DNA of 64,000 nucleotides from CAIQPS01 sp963843455 (GCA_963843455.1 CAWJKE010000016.1:310001-374000); one strand, 5' to 3'. Shown: positions 45,962 to 55,353, numbered from the stretch's first letter. The notes: a model not told the origin generated them from the letters alone. Program-made: numbers and translations.

Positions 45962-48024
45962 GAAGGTCTCCTCTCATAGATGCGGTCGGCGATGACCGCG
46001 GGAAGTAGTTCCACCAGGTCGCCGGCCAGCACTCCCTGGGGGTCGGTCTCGGCGCCGATGGCGCCGGCTTCTGCGTGGAGCCAGGCCCCTGCGTAGGCGG
46101 CTTCGAAGGGCTCGAGCCCTTTTGCCAGCAAGGCCCCAATGATCCCGGCGAGTACGTCACCCGTGCCCGCCGAGGCGAGTTGGGGCGGTCCCTGTACGAT
46201 CACCCGCGCCTGCCCGGACGGGTCGGCGACGATGGTCGAAGAACCCTTGAGCAGGACCACCTGTCCAGTGGCCGCCGCCGCCCGGCGGGCGGCGGCGAGA
46301 TGGCCGTTCGTCACGTCCCCCGCCGGCTCGCCGAGCAATGCCGCCAGTTCACCGGCGTGCGGGGTGAGTACGAGGCCGGGGCGCCCGCGGAGCAGGCCGG
46401 CCTGTCCGGCGAAGGCGTAGAGCCCGTCGGCGTCGAGGACGGCGGGGATCGAGCTTTCGAGCACAACCCGGCTGACGGCGGCGACCGTGGCCGGATCGCG
46501 GCCCAGCCCCGGACCGGCTACCAAGGCCCCGAGTCGATCATCCGCGATGACCGCCAGGACCCGCTCGGCGTCGTCCAGAATATCCCCCGCCCCGATCTCC
46601 TCGAGCACCGTCTCCACCAGCCGGCTCCGTACGGCATCCGCCGCCCCGGCAGGCATCAGAAGACGGACGTAACCCGCCCCGGTCCTATAGGCGGCTTGTG
46701 ACGCCAGCCATGCGGCACCCGGATAGGCTTTCGATCCTGCGAGCACCGCCACGTATCCCGCACGGTACTTGTGGTCGTCCACCCGCCGTCCGGGGATATC
46801 GACGTCGTCTTCGGTGACCACCCACACGTCGGGCTCGGGTTCCAGCGAAACCGGTATCCCGATGTCCCACACCACGACTTCTCCGGCCGCCTCCGAGCCA
46901 GGCGGGCACACCAGCCCGGTCTTGGCGGCGTGGAAGGTGACCGTCACGTCGGCCGCTACCGTTCCCTCCGCCATGGTCCCGGTTGAGGCATCCACACCGG
47001 AGGGGACATCCACGGCGATCACCGGCACTCCGCGCTCTCCGGCCTCGTTGAGCCGACCGGCCCATTCGGCCACCCGGCCCTTGAGCTCGCCCGTGGCACC
47101 GGTGCCGAGCAGACAGTCGACCATTACTTCCGTCTCGTCCCACAGATAGTCGGGGACGGGGCCTATGCGCAGGTTCACTCCCGCCTTCTCGGCAGCCGAG
47201 TAGTTGAGAGCCGCATCGGGCGAGAGCTCCGAGGGCGTAGCCGCAGCCACCACACACGCGACCGCATGGCCGGCAAGGTGAAGTTGCCGCGCGGCGGCCA
47301 GTCCGTCCCCCCCGTTGTTGCCTCGGCCGCAGACGATCAAGGCATGGCGTCCGGGGAATCGGGAGCGCACGAGAGAGCTCACTCCCAGGGCCGCCCGCTC
47401 CATCAGCACGGGCCCCGGGACTCCTATGTCCTCGATGGTCGCCCGATCCATCTCGCGCATCTGGGCGGAGGTGAAGGCTTCGGGCCGGTCGACGAGCGTA
47501 TGGGCATGACCGGAGCCGTCCAGGTCGGCTCCGGAGCCGCTCGCGCCGGCACAGCAGGCCGTTTCCGCCCCTTCGTCCAGATCTCCGTCGTCAAATATCT
47601 GCGGAAAGCCGTCCATGTCGGCACCTCCCCACGAACGTGCGACCACCGCCAGACAAGCCCCGGCGACGGCATCGATGTGCGACAGCGAGACCCGGAGCTC
47701 CGTCACTCCCAGAGCTTCCGCCACCTCCGCGGTCCGCCCGACGAGCGTGACCCGCGTGGGACCCCCTTCAGGAAGATCCCCCAGCACCTCGATCTCCTGC
47801 CAGGAGACAACACCTGTGCCCAAGAGTTTACCAACCGCTTCCTTGGCCGCGAACCGCGCAGCAAAGTGCAGGACCGGCTTGGCCCGCGCCTGACAATAGG
47901 AGATCTCGGCCGGGGTGAAGAGCCGGCCCTCCAGGGCGGCATGCCGTGCGAGGGCGCGGCGGAGACGCTCCACCTCGACCAGGTCCAGCCCGATAAGCGC
48001 CCTCGGTCCCCCGGGCCCGCTCAT
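45949..48024 (-). CDS. AcpS-NnrE-NnrD triple fusion
   Basis: 691 residues in one frame. Residues about 8-130 are a holo-ACP synthase (IGLDLVEVERL with D14, and AARFAAKEAVGKLLG with K61), which loads phosphopantetheine on acyl carrier protein. After an acidic linker (about 134-180), residues about 185-400 are the NAD(P)HX epimerase NnrE (FTSAQMREMDRAT, CGRGNNGGDGLAAARQL). Residues about 410-690 are the ADP/ATP-dependent NAD(P)HX dehydratase NnrD (VAGPGLGRDP, LTPHAGELAALLG, SAGTGDVLAGIIGALLAKG). NnrE-NnrD fusion is common; AcpS added in front is unusual. acpS and nnr are often neighbours, so the fusion probably arose by stop-codon loss. It follows glmS by two bases. Confidence 0.92.
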   Translation of the reverse strand: MSGPGGPRALIGLDLVEVERLRRALARHAALEGRLFTPAEISYCQARAKPVLHFAARFAAKEAVGKLLGTGVVSWQEIEVLGDLPEGGPTRVTLVGRTAEVAEALGVTELRVSLSHIDAVAGACLAVVARSWGGADMDGFPQIFDDGDLDEGAETACCAGASGSGADLDGSGHAHTLVDRPEAFTSAQMREMDRATIEDIGVPGPVLMERAALGVSSLVRSRFPGRHALIVCGRGNNGGDGLAAARQLHLAGHAVACVVAAATPSELSPDAALNYSAAEKAGVNLRIGPVPDYLWDETEVMVDCLLGTGATGELKGRVAEWAGRLNEAGERGVPVIAVDVPSGVDASTGTMAEGTVAADVTVTFHAAKTGLVCPPGSEAAGEVVVWDIGIPVSLEPEPDVWVVTEDDVDIPGRRVDDHKYRAGYVAVLAGSKAYPGAAWLASQAAYRTGAGYVRLLMPAGAADAVRSRLVETVLEEIGAGDILDDAERVLAVIADDRLGALVAGPGLGRDPATVAAVSRVVLESSIPAVLDADGLYAFAGQAGLLRGRPGLVLTPHAGELAALLGEPAGDVTNGHLAAARRAAAATGQVVLLKGSSTIVADPSGQARVIVQGPPQLASAGTGDVLAGIIGALLAKGLEPFEAAYAGAWLHAEAGAIGAETDPQGVLAGDLVELLPAVIADRIYERRPSWTS

Positions 48025-48026
48025 GA

Positions 48027-49859
48027 CTACTCGACCGTGACGGTCTTCGCCAGGTTGCGCGGCTGGTCGACCTTCTCGCCCTTGTGCTTGGCCACGTAGT
48101 AGGCAAACAGCTGCAGCGGCACGATGGAAAGAAGCGGCGCCAGCATCTCGTCGGTCCGCGGGACGTAGAGGATCTCGTCGGCCATCACCGGCAGCGTCTG
48201 GTTGCCCTCGGATCCAACGGCGATCACCCGCGCTCCCCGCGCCCTCACCTCCTGCACGTTGGAGATCAGCTTGTCGTATACGCGGCTGTCGGTCGCGACC
48301 ACAAGAACCGGCGAGCCTTCCTCAAGAAGGGCGATGGGACCGTGCTTCATCTCTCCGGCCGCGTAGGCATCGGTGGGGATATAGGAGATCTCCTTGAGCT
48401 TGAGGGCCCCTTCTAGGGCTACCGGCAGGCCCATGTTGCGGCCCAGGCAGAGGAAGAATCGGCTCGACGCGTACTTGCCGGCCACCTCTTCCACCCGCGC
48501 AGCCGCGCCGTCCTCCAGGTAGTCGCGCAGCAGGGCCGGGATATGCCGCAGCCCCTCCGTGTATTCGCGCACCTGGGCGCCGGTGAGGTATCCCCGGTGG
48601 TCGGCGAAGTGCAGAGCGAGCAACAACATCGCCATCACCTGGGTCAGGAACGTCTTGGTCGCGGCCACGCCTATCTCGAGCCCGGCGCGGGTAAAGAGCA
48701 CCCCATCGGCCTCCCGGGTGGCCTGCGAGCCCACGATGTTGGTGACCGCCAGCACCTGCGCTCCCGCCTGGCGCGCGAGCCGCATGGCCGCCAGGGTATC
48801 GGCGGTCTCGCCCGACTGACTTATGGCGATGCACAGACAATCGGGACCGATCACGGGATCCCGGTAGCGGAACTCCGACGCCACCTCTACTTCCACCGGC
48901 ACACGGGCCCACCGCTCGAGCGCGTACTTGCCCACCAGACCGGCGTGATAGGAGGTGCCACAGGCGACGATGATCACCTGCTTGATGTTCCGAATAGTGT
49001 CGGGAGCGAGGCCCAGCCCCTCGAGGACCACCCGCCCATCCGGGCCCACGCGCTCGGCGAGGGTGTCGGCAAGGGAGGTGGGCTGCTCATGGATCTCTTT
49101 GAGCATGAACGTCTCGTAGCCCGCCTTCTCCGCCGCCTCCTCGTCCCAGTCGACGATCTGGACTTCCCGCTCCATCACCAGGCCGTCGATGTCGAAGATC
49201 TCGACACCCGTCCGGGAGATGACAACCACATCCCCGTCCTCGGGGAAGATCACCGCCCGGGTCTCGGCCAGGAACGCGGGGATGGCCGACGCCAGAAAGT
49301 TCTCGCCTTCGCTCAGACCCACCACCAGCGGGGTCTCCTTGCGTACCCCCACGATCACATCCGGCTCGTCCACAGCCACGGCGCAATATGTGAAGTGCCC
49401 CTCCATCTGCCGGTAGGCCGCAACGACCGCCTCCCGGAGCGACCCCTCGTAGGCCCGCTCGATGAGGTGGGCGACAACCTCGGCGTCGGTCTCGGAGGTG
49501 AAATCGTGGCCTTCGGCCTGCAGTTCGGCGCGCAGACTCAGATAGTTCTCCACGATGCCGTTGAGGACGATGGCGAACCGCCCCTGGCAGTCGGTGTGGG
49601 GATGGGCATTCGCGTTGGACGGCCGGCCGTGAGTGGCCCAGCGGGTGTGAGCTATTCCTGCCGTCCCGCCGTCGCCGAGATTGGGAAGCACGGCTTCGAG
49701 ATTATCGAGATTGCCGACAGAATGGAGGAGCTTGAAGCCGCCCTCGTGGACTATGGAGATGCCCGCGGAATCGTACCCCCGGTACTCGAGCTTGCGCAGA
49801 CCTCTAAAGAGGATGTCGCGGCACTCTCTATCGCCCACATAACCGATGATGCCACACAT
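48027..49859 (-). CDS. glmS: Glutamine--fructose-6-phosphate aminotransferase (isomerizing)
   Basis: 610 residues. N-terminal nucleophile Cys2 (MCGIIGYVG), glutaminase motifs RKLEYRGYDSAGIS and HTRWATHGRPSNANAHPH, then two SIS sugar-isomerase domains (CGTSYHAGLVGKYALERWAR, SQSGETADTLAAMRLA, MKHGPIALLEEG) and the C-terminal RNLAKTVTVE. Makes glucosamine-6-P for peptidoglycan. No glmS-type riboswitch was recognised upstream. Confidence 0.97.
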   Translation of the reverse strand: MCGIIGYVGDRECRDILFRGLRKLEYRGYDSAGISIVHEGGFKLLHSVGNLDNLEAVLPNLGDGGTAGIAHTRWATHGRPSNANAHPHTDCQGRFAIVLNGIVENYLSLRAELQAEGHDFTSETDAEVVAHLIERAYEGSLREAVVAAYRQMEGHFTYCAVAVDEPDVIVGVRKETPLVVGLSEGENFLASAIPAFLAETRAVIFPEDGDVVVISRTGVEIFDIDGLVMEREVQIVDWDEEAAEKAGYETFMLKEIHEQPTSLADTLAERVGPDGRVVLEGLGLAPDTIRNIKQVIIVACGTSYHAGLVGKYALERWARVPVEVEVASEFRYRDPVIGPDCLCIAISQSGETADTLAAMRLARQAGAQVLAVTNIVGSQATREADGVLFTRAGLEIGVAATKTFLTQVMAMLLLALHFADHRGYLTGAQVREYTEGLRHIPALLRDYLEDGAAARVEEVAGKYASSRFFLCLGRNMGLPVALEGALKLKEISYIPTDAYAAGEMKHGPIALLEEGSPVLVVATDSRVYDKLISNVQEVRARGARVIAVGSEGNQTLPVMADEILYVPRTDEMLAPLLSIVPLQLFAYYVAKHKGEKVDQPRNLAKTVTVE

Positions 49860-49878
49860 CAGAAAGCGACCTCCATTC

Positions 49879-50892
49879 TCAAAGGCCCCGGAACGTCACC
49901 TCTACATACGGCGAGGTCCAGGCCGCCACTAACGCTTCATAAGCCGGGAGCATCTCCACTACCTCACCGACCGACGGGGCCAAGGAACCGGCCGCCACCT
50001 CGGCCACCAGATAGTCGGCCGAACGGCCGACCTCGGTCAGGCCCGAGTCGACAAACCTGACGCCGCCGCCGCTCAGATCCTGCCGTCCGACGCCCAAGAC
50101 GACCCTGTGCGCCGGTACCCGGGAGGCGCCCTTGGCGCGCTTAGTATACTCTTCGAGCACTTCCGCCCTGAGCACGCAGGCATCGGTCAAGGTGCCGGGC
50201 AGGGGCTCGTGACAGAGGGCGTCCTGCCCCAGAAGCAGGGCTTCTCCGCACCGTAACTCGGTCACTTCGCCCGGCAGCCCCTTCCCTAGCGTAAGAAGCC
50301 AGAGCACGCTGGAGTTACCTCCAGACACCCGGCCGACGGGGAAGCCGGCGGAGCGAAGCGTCCGGGCCGCCTGCGCGACGCCTTCCAGCGAAGCTCCAAG
50401 CCCGGCCGGTGGGCCGAGGAAGCATGCGTAATTCGTGGACACCCCTTCTAGGAGCAAACGGGGCTTCACCGCCACAAAGCCGGCGAGGTCGAGGAGCAGT
50501 TCCTCGGGCACGCCCTCCCGCTCGTCGCCGGTCTCCACCTGGATCACCACCCGGCGAGGAACGGCCGCGGAGCCGAGCGCGGCCACCGCCGCCGCCCCCT
50601 CCCGGGACGTCACGTAGGTCACGTCGCCCGGGTCGAACGGCTCACTGAGCGAAGGCAGGTGGATACGATGCAGTTCGGCGGTGGGAAGCGCGGCCCGCAG
50701 TCTGCGCAGGTTCTGGTCGCGGGTGTCGGCCAGGGCGACGGCGCCGGCGGCGAGCATCGCCGCGGCGACCCGGGGCTCACCCAGGCAGCCTTTGGTCACG
50801 GCGACGAGATCGAGGCTGTGCGCGCGCAGCAGCGAGGCCACGACCTCCGTGTTACGGCCGATAGCGTCGAGGTCTACCCGCAGCTCAGGCAT
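49879..50892 (-). CDS. Alanine/ornithine racemase-like PLP protein
   Basis: 337 residues. The alanine-racemase N-terminal TIM-barrel family pattern is clear: MPELRVDLDAIGRNTEVVAS, PLP-lysine motif LVAVTKGCLGEP, VETGDEREGVPEE, RVSGGNSSVLWLL, RCGEALLLGQDA, VLGVGRQDLSGG. This layout resembles ornithine racemase (Orr) and YhfX-like proteins more than classical Alr. Substrate cannot be set from sequence; a D-amino acid for the cell wall would fit its place between rpsI and glmS. Confidence 0.8.
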   Translation of the reverse strand: MPELRVDLDAIGRNTEVVASLLRAHSLDLVAVTKGCLGEPRVAAAMLAAGAVALADTRDQNLRRLRAALPTAELHRIHLPSLSEPFDPGDVTYVTSREGAAAVAALGSAAVPRRVVIQVETGDEREGVPEELLLDLAGFVAVKPRLLLEGVSTNYACFLGPPAGLGASLEGVAQAARTLRSAGFPVGRVSGGNSSVLWLLTLGKGLPGEVTELRCGEALLLGQDALCHEPLPGTLTDACVLRAEVLEEYTKRAKGASRVPAHRVVLGVGRQDLSGGGVRFVDSGLTEVGRSADYLVAEVAAGSLAPSVGEVVEMLPAYEALVAAWTSPYVEVTFRGL

Positions 50893-50945
50893 GAGCTCTC
50901 ACTACCTCCCAACAACTCCGCGACAGGGCCCCACAAAATGGAAGA

Positions 50946-50969
50946 GGCGAGGGAGAATCCTCCCTCGCC
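50946..50969 (-). terminator. Intrinsic terminator after rplM-rpsI
   Basis: Perfect 10-base inverted repeat GGCGAGGGAG / CTCCCTCGCC around an AATC loop. In the leftward direction it is followed by a T-rich run (TCTTCCATTTTGT). Located 28 bases after the rpsI stop. Confidence 0.7.
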
Positions 50970-50996
50970 CCCAGATTCCTTGAGGGTACTAGCGGG

Positions 50997-51392
50997 CTAG
51001 CGCTTGGAGAACTGCGGGCGCTTGCGGGCTTTCTTGAGCCCCGCCTTCTTGCGCTCCACCATACGGGCGTCGCGAGACAGATGGCCAGCCCGCTTGACGT
51101 CGGTCTTGAGCGAGGGATCGGCCTCCACGAGCGCGCGGGCCACACCGTGCTTGAGCGCCCCGGCCTGGCCGGACTTGCCGCCGCCCACGATGGAGGCGAT
51201 GACGTCGTAGCGCGCCTCGGTGCCGGTCTCGACCAGCGGCGCGCGCACCATCAGGGTGAGCGTCTGGCGGTTGAAGTAGTCCTTGACGTCCTTACCGTTG
51301 ACGGTGATGGTCCCGGTGCCGGGCATGAGCCTGACCCGAGCGACGGCGGTCTTCCGTTTGCCGGTCGCCGCGTAGATTACTGCTGCTGCCAT
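50997..51392 (-). CDS. rpsI: 30S ribosomal protein S9
   Basis: 131 residues. YAATGKRKTAVARVRLMPGT, the NGKDVKDYFNRQTLTL segment and the C-terminal KARKRPQFSKR that reaches the P-site tRNA. The ATG overlaps the rplM 3' end by 16 bases with GAGGAG inside rplM, so translation is coupled. Confidence 0.97.
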   Translation of the reverse strand: MAAAVIYAATGKRKTAVARVRLMPGTGTITVNGKDVKDYFNRQTLTLMVRAPLVETGTEARYDVIASIVGGGKSGQAGALKHGVARALVEADPSLKTDVKRAGHLSRDARMVERKKAGLKKARKRPQFSKR

Positions 51393-51814
51393 GGCAACTC
51401 CTCGGGCTTCTGGGCGGCATGGGGATGCTTGGGCCCAGCATAGATCTTGAGTTTTCCTAACTGCTGCGCCGCGATCCGGTTCTTGGGCAACATGCCTTTG
51501 ACGGCCTTACGAAGCACTTCGGCCGGCCGGCGATCCAGCAGGTGGCCGAGCGATTCGGCCTTCAGTCCGCCGGGATACCCGGAATGGCGGTAGTACATCT
51601 TGTCGCGCAACTTGTTGCCGGTGACCGCGATCTTCTGCGCATTCACCACGACGACGAAGTCGCCGGTGTCGGTGTGCGGGGTGTACTGCGGCTTGTTCTT
51701 GCCCCGCAGGACTATGGCTATCTCGGACGCCAACCGGCCCAGGTTCTTGCCGTCGGCGTCTACGACCCACCAGTTGCGCTGTACTTCGCCGGGTTTGGCC
51801 GAATAGGTCTTCAC
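51377..51814 (-). CDS. rplM: 50S ribosomal protein L13
   Basis: 145 residues, complete: KTYSAKPGEVQRNWWVVDAD, GRLASEIAIVLRGKNKPQYT, the conserved GDFVVVVNAQKIAVTGNKL and LRKAVKGMLPKNRI. First gene of the rplM-rpsI pair. Its usual upstream neighbour truA is 7 kb away on the far side of the transhydroxylase module. Confidence 0.97.
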   Translation of the reverse strand: MKTYSAKPGEVQRNWWVVDADGKNLGRLASEIAIVLRGKNKPQYTPHTDTGDFVVVVNAQKIAVTGNKLRDKMYYRHSGYPGGLKAESLGHLLDRRPAEVLRKAVKGMLPKNRIAAQQLGKLKIYAGPKHPHAAQKPEELPWQQQ

Positions 51815-51885
51815 ACATCCTCCTTAAAACGCGACCGCAGATAATAGTGGAGGAAGGCGGGTGGTGTCAAGCGAGAAGGGCCGTT

Positions 51886-52512
51886 CTATCCGGCATTTGG
51901 GGCAACGAAGCTCGCGAACATGACGTCCAGCCAGCGCCCGGAGATCTCCGGGTCGAGAAAATGCTTGAAGCCCATGGTCTGAGATACGTCTCCGGCGAAG
52001 GCGAAACCGGTGATGAACCAGGCCACCTGTTCGGAATCGACCTGGGGCGGGATCTTGCCTTCCTTCTTGCCGCGCTCCACGATCTGGATGAACTCCTTCA
52101 ACGTCTCCAGATGCTTGGAGGCCAGTGTCTCCCGCAGGCCTTCGCCCGGGGCTCCGGCCACGAACTCGAGGAGGAGTTGGGCATGGTGTCTCTCTCCCTG
52201 GCCCGCCCAGAGCTCCACGTGGTGGTCGCAGATCTCGCGGAGACGCTGGAGCGTGTTCTCGTTCGAGCGCGTCATCCGCGAGGCGTAGATCCGCTCGTAG
52301 ATGACGTCGAGCGCGGCGAGAAGGATCTCGTGCCGGCTCTGGAAGTGGCTGTAGAGGGACGCCTGCCGGATGCCTGCGCCCGCGGCGATGCGCGACATGG
52401 TCACGCCGTGGAGGCCGTGCTTGGCTATGAGGTCGAGGGCCACCTCGACTATCTGTCGCTTTCGCGCCGTGGCGGTCATGCGCGGTGTGAATCGGACCAG
52501 TTCTTCGCTCAC
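51886..52512 (-). CDS. TetR-family transcriptional regulator
   Basis: 208 residues, GTG start with AAGGA 5 bases upstream (a second start at ATG 52479 is possible). The N-terminal TetR HTH is clear: RQIVEVALDLIAKHGLHGVT, MSRIAAGAGIRQASLYSHFQ, SRHEILLAA. The C-terminal ligand domain is divergent, as usual. It is divergent from the two transhydroxylase genes, and the region between has inverted and direct repeats over a promoter, so it most likely represses them until a phenolic or related ligand binds (inference). Confidence 0.9.
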   Translation of the reverse strand: MSEELVRFTPRMTATARKRQIVEVALDLIAKHGLHGVTMSRIAAGAGIRQASLYSHFQSRHEILLAALDVIYERIYASRMTRSNENTLQRLREICDHHVELWAGQGERHHAQLLLEFVAGAPGEGLRETLASKHLETLKEFIQIVERGKKEGKIPPQVDSEQVAWFITGFAFAGDVSQTMGFKHFLDPEISGRWLDVMFASFVAPNAG

Positions 52513-52620
52513 GCGGATCCTTACAAAGTACGATGGCAGAACGGATCATCCCAAAGTAACACGCGGCCCGAACCCAGGTGGGAGATCGGGGATTTTCCGC
52601 TCAGATTCTGGCTTTCAACC

Positions 52621-52680
52621 TTGACAAACTGGCGCACGGTAGGTAGTTTACAGCATCAGTAAACTGTCGCATGGTAGTTT
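52621..52680 (+). promoter_or_regulatory. Transhydroxylase promoter with predicted TetR operator repeats
   Basis: TTGACA (52621-52626), a 17-base spacer and TAGTTT (52644-52649) form a possible sigma-70 promoter. Overlapping it are two 17-base direct repeats, AAACTG(G/T)CGCA(C/T)GGTAG, at 52626-52642 and 52661-52677, each followed by AGTTT. Between them lies a perfect 7-base inverted repeat AGTTTAC / GTAAACT (52645-52651 and 52659-52665). Regulator bound here would block RNA polymerase. It lies 53 bases before the first transhydroxylase gene. Confidence 0.6.
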
Positions 52681-52732
52681 AAGGGGCGGCGCGCCTGCGG
52701 CCACAACGGGAGCGGGAGCGAGGACGATAGCA

Positions 52733-55309
52733 ATGGCGGAGACGCGTCGACTTACGAATCTGACCACGGGCGGACCGGTGCACGTGGATGTGGAGGACGG
52801 ACGGATCGTCCGCATCATCCCGCTGCAACTCGATGAGGACGACGGCCCCGCGTTCACCATCCACGCGCGTGGCCGGGACTTCACGCCCCCAAAGAGGACC
52901 ACCCTCTCGCCGTGGACCGTGGCCCACAAGTCCACCATCTACTCACCCGACCGCATCCTCACCCCGCTCAAGCGGGTGGATTTCGACCCCCACGGCGAGC
53001 GGAACATCGACAAGCGGGGCGAATCGGGCTACGAGCCCATCAGTTGGGACGAGGCCCTCGACATGGTGGCCGACGAGATCATCCGCCTCAAGCGTGAGGT
53101 GGGCCCTGCCGCCGTCATGACCACGCCTGGCTCTCATCACCTGTGGGGCAATGTGGGATACCGCTTCAGCGCCTACAACCGCTTTATGAACCTCATCGGC
53201 TACACCTATGCCGAGCACAACCCGGATAGCTGGGAAGGCTGGCAGTGGGGCGGCGCCCACATGTGGGGGTTCAGCAATCGTCTGGGCATCCCCGAGCAGT
53301 ACGACCTACTCGAAGACGCTTTGAAGAGCAGCGAGATGATTGTGTTCTGGTCGGCCGACCCGGAGACCACAGGGGGCGTCTACGGCTCGTTCGAGAGCAC
53401 CGTGCGCCGCGACTGGCTCAAACAGACGGGCATGAAGATGATCTTCATCGACCCCTACTACAACCACACGGCCGGCCTGATCGGCGACAAGTGGTTCGCG
53501 CCCCGGTTGGGGACCGACGTGGCCCTGGGCCTCGCAATCGCGTTTGTGTGGCTCACCGAGTGTCTGTACGACAAGGAGTACGTGGCGAGCCGGACCCACG
53601 GCTTCGCCGAATGGAGGGCCTACGTCCTGGGCGAGAGCGACGGCACGCCCAAAACGCCGGAGTGGGCGGAGATCGAGACCACCATCCCCGCCCGCGAGAT
53701 CCGTGCTCTGGCTCGGGAGTGGGGCGCCAAGAAGACCATGCTGGCCGCCGGAGGCATGGGCGGCTGGGGTGGCGCGTGCCGCGCCGCCACCGGCAACGAG
53801 TGGACCCGCACCATGATCGCCCTGGCGGCTATGCAGGGGCTGGGCAAACCCGGGAGCAACATCTGGTCCACCACCTCCGGCGCCCCCTTCGACCGCTCGT
53901 TCTGGTTCCCGGGCTACGCCGAGGGCGGCATCTCCGGCGACATCGCCGGCACGGCGGCCGGCATCCGTCTAGCCCACCGCATGTGGCCCGACGGCGGCAC
54001 CTTCTCCAACCCGCACCATTCTCCCGAGGGGCAGATAGTCTCTCGCTTGCGCATCCCCGAGGCCATGCGTCACGAGAGCATGGAGTGGAGGGCCAAGGGC
54101 TTCTGCGGCGGCTCCATCGAATCCCAGTTCACCAAGTACCGGTACCCAGCCTCGGGCTATCCGCACGTGCAGATGTATTACCGGTACGGCGGCTCGTTCA
54201 TCGGCACGATGACCGACACGAACAGATACGTTCAGGCCTACAGAGACGGAAAAGTGGGCTTTGTCGTCAACCAGTCCATCTGGTTCGAAGGGGAGGCCCG
54301 CTTCGCCGACATCATCCTGCCGGCCTGCACCAACTTCGAGCGTTGGGATATCGGGGACTGGGCGTACGCGTCCGGCTACGGGGCCAACAAGTTCGACCAG
54401 TGCAATCACCGGACCATCGTGTTCCAGCAGAAATGCATCGAGCCGCTGGGCGAATCCAAGCCCGACTACGAGATCTTCGCCGCTCTGGCAGAACGCCTCG
54501 GCGTGGGCGACATCTACACGGAGGGCGGCCATACCGATCTCGACTGGGTCAAGCGGATGTTCCACGCCAGCGACCTCTCCAGGCGCATCTCTTGGGAAGA
54601 GTTCGAGCAGAAGGGCTACTACGTGGTGCCCGTGCCCGCGGAGAACCCCTACACCCCGGCGCTGCGCTGGTTCGCCGAGGACCGGGCCAAAGACACTCCC
54701 GACGGTTCGCCCGTCTGGGATACCGTCAAGAAGAAGGGCCTCCAGACGTCTTCCGGCAAGATCGAGTTCGTCTCCAGCAGCCTCACCCGCTTCTACCAGA
54801 CCGACGAGATCGATCCGGAGCGCCCGGCCATGGGCCCGCAGTACATCCCCAGTTGGGAGGGCCACCGCACCACCGAGTTGTACGGGAGGTTCCCACTCCA
54901 GATGGTGTCACCGCACGCCCGTTTCAGCTTCCACACCATGGGTGACTCGAAAGGCTCCTGGAGCAACGACATCAAAGACCACCGCGTGCTCAAGGAAGAC
55001 GGGCACTACTACTGGATCATGCGCCTGAACTCGAAGGACGCAGCCGCACGGGGCATCGAGGACGGCGACGTCATCCGCGCGTACAACGACCGGGCCGAGG
55101 TGATCCTGGTGGCGCAGTTGACCGAGCGGGTGCCGCCGGGGACGGTGCACTCCTACGAGTCATGCGCGGACTATCTGCCTGTGGGCGAGCCGGGATACTC
55201 GGCCGATACCGCCGGATGCGTGAACATGCTAACGTCGCACCGGTTCATCACGCCGACTTCGACCGGCCAGGCGCCCAACTCCTGCCTGATCGAGGTGGCG
55301 AAGCTGTAG
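52733..55309 (+). CDS. Pyrogallol transhydroxylase large subunit-like molybdoenzyme, copy 1
   Basis: 858 residues, DMSO-reductase family, close to the Pelobacter acidigallici pyrogallol-phloroglucinol transhydroxylase large subunit (about 875 residues) throughout, from LTNLTTGGPVHVDVEDGRIV to the C-terminal GTVHSYESCADYLPVGEPG. The known enzyme's active-site residues H144, D174, Mo-ligand S175 and Y404 correspond here to H135 (GSHHLWGN), D165-S166 (HNPDSWEGW) and Y395 (FPGYAEGG). No N-terminal Cys cluster and no Tat signal, so it is cytoplasmic and lacks its own Fe-S centre, as in AthL. Its Fe-S small subunit is not encoded nearby. Substrate is likely a polyhydroxylated aromatic, but related enzymes have other chemistry. 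Confidence 0.9.
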   Translation: MAETRRLTNLTTGGPVHVDVEDGRIVRIIPLQLDEDDGPAFTIHARGRDFTPPKRTTLSPWTVAHKSTIYSPDRILTPLKRVDFDPHGERNIDKRGESGYEPISWDEALDMVADEIIRLKREVGPAAVMTTPGSHHLWGNVGYRFSAYNRFMNLIGYTYAEHNPDSWEGWQWGGAHMWGFSNRLGIPEQYDLLEDALKSSEMIVFWSADPETTGGVYGSFESTVRRDWLKQTGMKMIFIDPYYNHTAGLIGDKWFAPRLGTDVALGLAIAFVWLTECLYDKEYVASRTHGFAEWRAYVLGESDGTPKTPEWAEIETTIPAREIRALAREWGAKKTMLAAGGMGGWGGACRAATGNEWTRTMIALAAMQGLGKPGSNIWSTTSGAPFDRSFWFPGYAEGGISGDIAGTAAGIRLAHRMWPDGGTFSNPHHSPEGQIVSRLRIPEAMRHESMEWRAKGFCGGSIESQFTKYRYPASGYPHVQMYYRYGGSFIGTMTDTNRYVQAYRDGKVGFVVNQSIWFEGEARFADIILPACTNFERWDIGDWAYASGYGANKFDQCNHRTIVFQQKCIEPLGESKPDYEIFAALAERLGVGDIYTEGGHTDLDWVKRMFHASDLSRRISWEEFEQKGYYVVPVPAENPYTPALRWFAEDRAKDTPDGSPVWDTVKKKGLQTSSGKIEFVSSSLTRFYQTDEIDPERPAMGPQYIPSWEGHRTTELYGRFPLQMVSPHARFSFHTMGDSKGSWSNDIKDHRVLKEDGHYYWIMRLNSKDAAARGIEDGDVIRAYNDRAEVILVAQLTERVPPGTVHSYESCADYLPVGEPGYSADTAGCVNMLTSHRFITPTSTGQAPNSCLIEVAKL

Positions 55310-55353
55310 CAAGCTGCTGAAGAATGACGTCTCGCCGTCGGGGGGCGATGGGC

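Noticed and set aside
53245..54945. Plus-strand +1-frame ORF overlapping transhydroxylase copy 1
   Set aside because: Arg/Gly-rich shadow frame; the large-subunit frame has full family similarity.
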